DNA of 21,294 nt. Source: an uncultured Eubacteriales bacterium. GTDB taxonomy: Bacteria; Bacillota; Clostridia; Oscillospirales; Oscillospiraceae. The notes under the pieces were generated by a model that did no database searches, was not told where the DNA came from, and worked only from the letters and a program-made list of their open reading frames with translations. The stretch covers positions 1-21,294 of the forward strand of contig USQL01000037.1 in the NCBI GenBank assembly GCA_900556935.1, in the 5' to 3' direction. Below are positions 21,219 to 21,294 of this stretch, piece after piece. How positions within the stretch are numbered: the first letter of the stretch is position 1; each line of letters starts with the position of its first letter. Made by a program: the position numbers and the translations under genes.

Positions 21219-21294
21219 GTCAAAGTCATCCACGGGTGACGGCTGTACCTTGTAAATTGAATAACGTAAAGACAAACTATAACACCTTGGACAA
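21219..21294 (+). other. Probable rRNA operon leader (16S beyond window)
   Basis: This AT-rich stretch without coding potential includes ACCTTGTAAATTGAATAACG, resembling the CTTTGAAAACTGAACAA boxA-like element of Firmicute rrn leaders. No part of a mature 16S sequence is seen in the window, so this is inference. Confidence 0.6.

Overview
The window looks like a chromosomal segment of a spore-forming, anaerobic Firmicute. Clostridia of the Oscillospiraceae/Ruminococcaceae type is my best inference. The evidence is a dipicolinate synthase pair (spore core), a DUF4364 protein, long-form HPF, an S-box SAM riboswitch on metK, an OadB-type Na+-pump subunit, strong AAGGAGG ribosome binding sites and TTGACA/TATAAT promoters. 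No mobile element, CRISPR array or tRNA was seen.

Layout. (1) 1-2904, minus strand: start of an OadB-family decarboxylase beta subunit behind a yybP-ykoY-type (Mn2+) riboswitch with its own promoter and terminator; then an alpha/beta hydrolase and a 2-hydroxycarboxylate transporter (2HCT/CitS family) in one operon. (2) 2905-9570, minus strand: LysR regulator with a small unknown gene, a SpoVB-like flippase with a hairpin over its ribosome binding site, endonuclease III, a tandem-OB SSB-like protein, glycerol kinase and an inactive-looking rhomboid-like protein with a zinc ribbon. (3) 9611-11023, plus strand: promoter, SAM-I riboswitch, terminator, metK. (4) 11041-12003: membrane-anchored protein of unknown function. 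(5) 12004-16379: a visibly AT-richer island carrying a complete agr-type peptide quorum-sensing system. The minus-strand arm is agrD (48 aa), agrB and a secreted 215-aa protein. The divergent plus-strand arm is an XRE regulator, then agrA and agrC. (6) 16399-18452: glutamine-dependent NAD+ synthetase. (7) 18451-19751: dpaA-dpaB on minus. (8) 19801-21052: DUF4364 protein and HPF on plus. (9) 21053-21294: tandem strong promoters and a leader that I read as the upstream region of an rRNA operon starting just beyond the window.

The most interesting part is the agr island. AgrD has an N-terminal helix, a core with Cys29-Met-Cys-Ile-Tyr33, and a QPKAPEALKRF tail. AgrB would process and export it, and AgrC/AgrA would sense it. 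Both regulatory regions (agrD/xre and agrA) carry a pair of direct repeats CAAAAnTGC spaced exactly 21 bp, the two-turn geometry expected for a LytTR regulator such as AgrA. The system also has an extra secreted protein after agrB and an XRE regulator, suggesting a dedicated output and a second control layer. A second point of interest is the Mn2+-type riboswitch in front of an OadB-like membrane subunit, a pairing I do not know from described examples.
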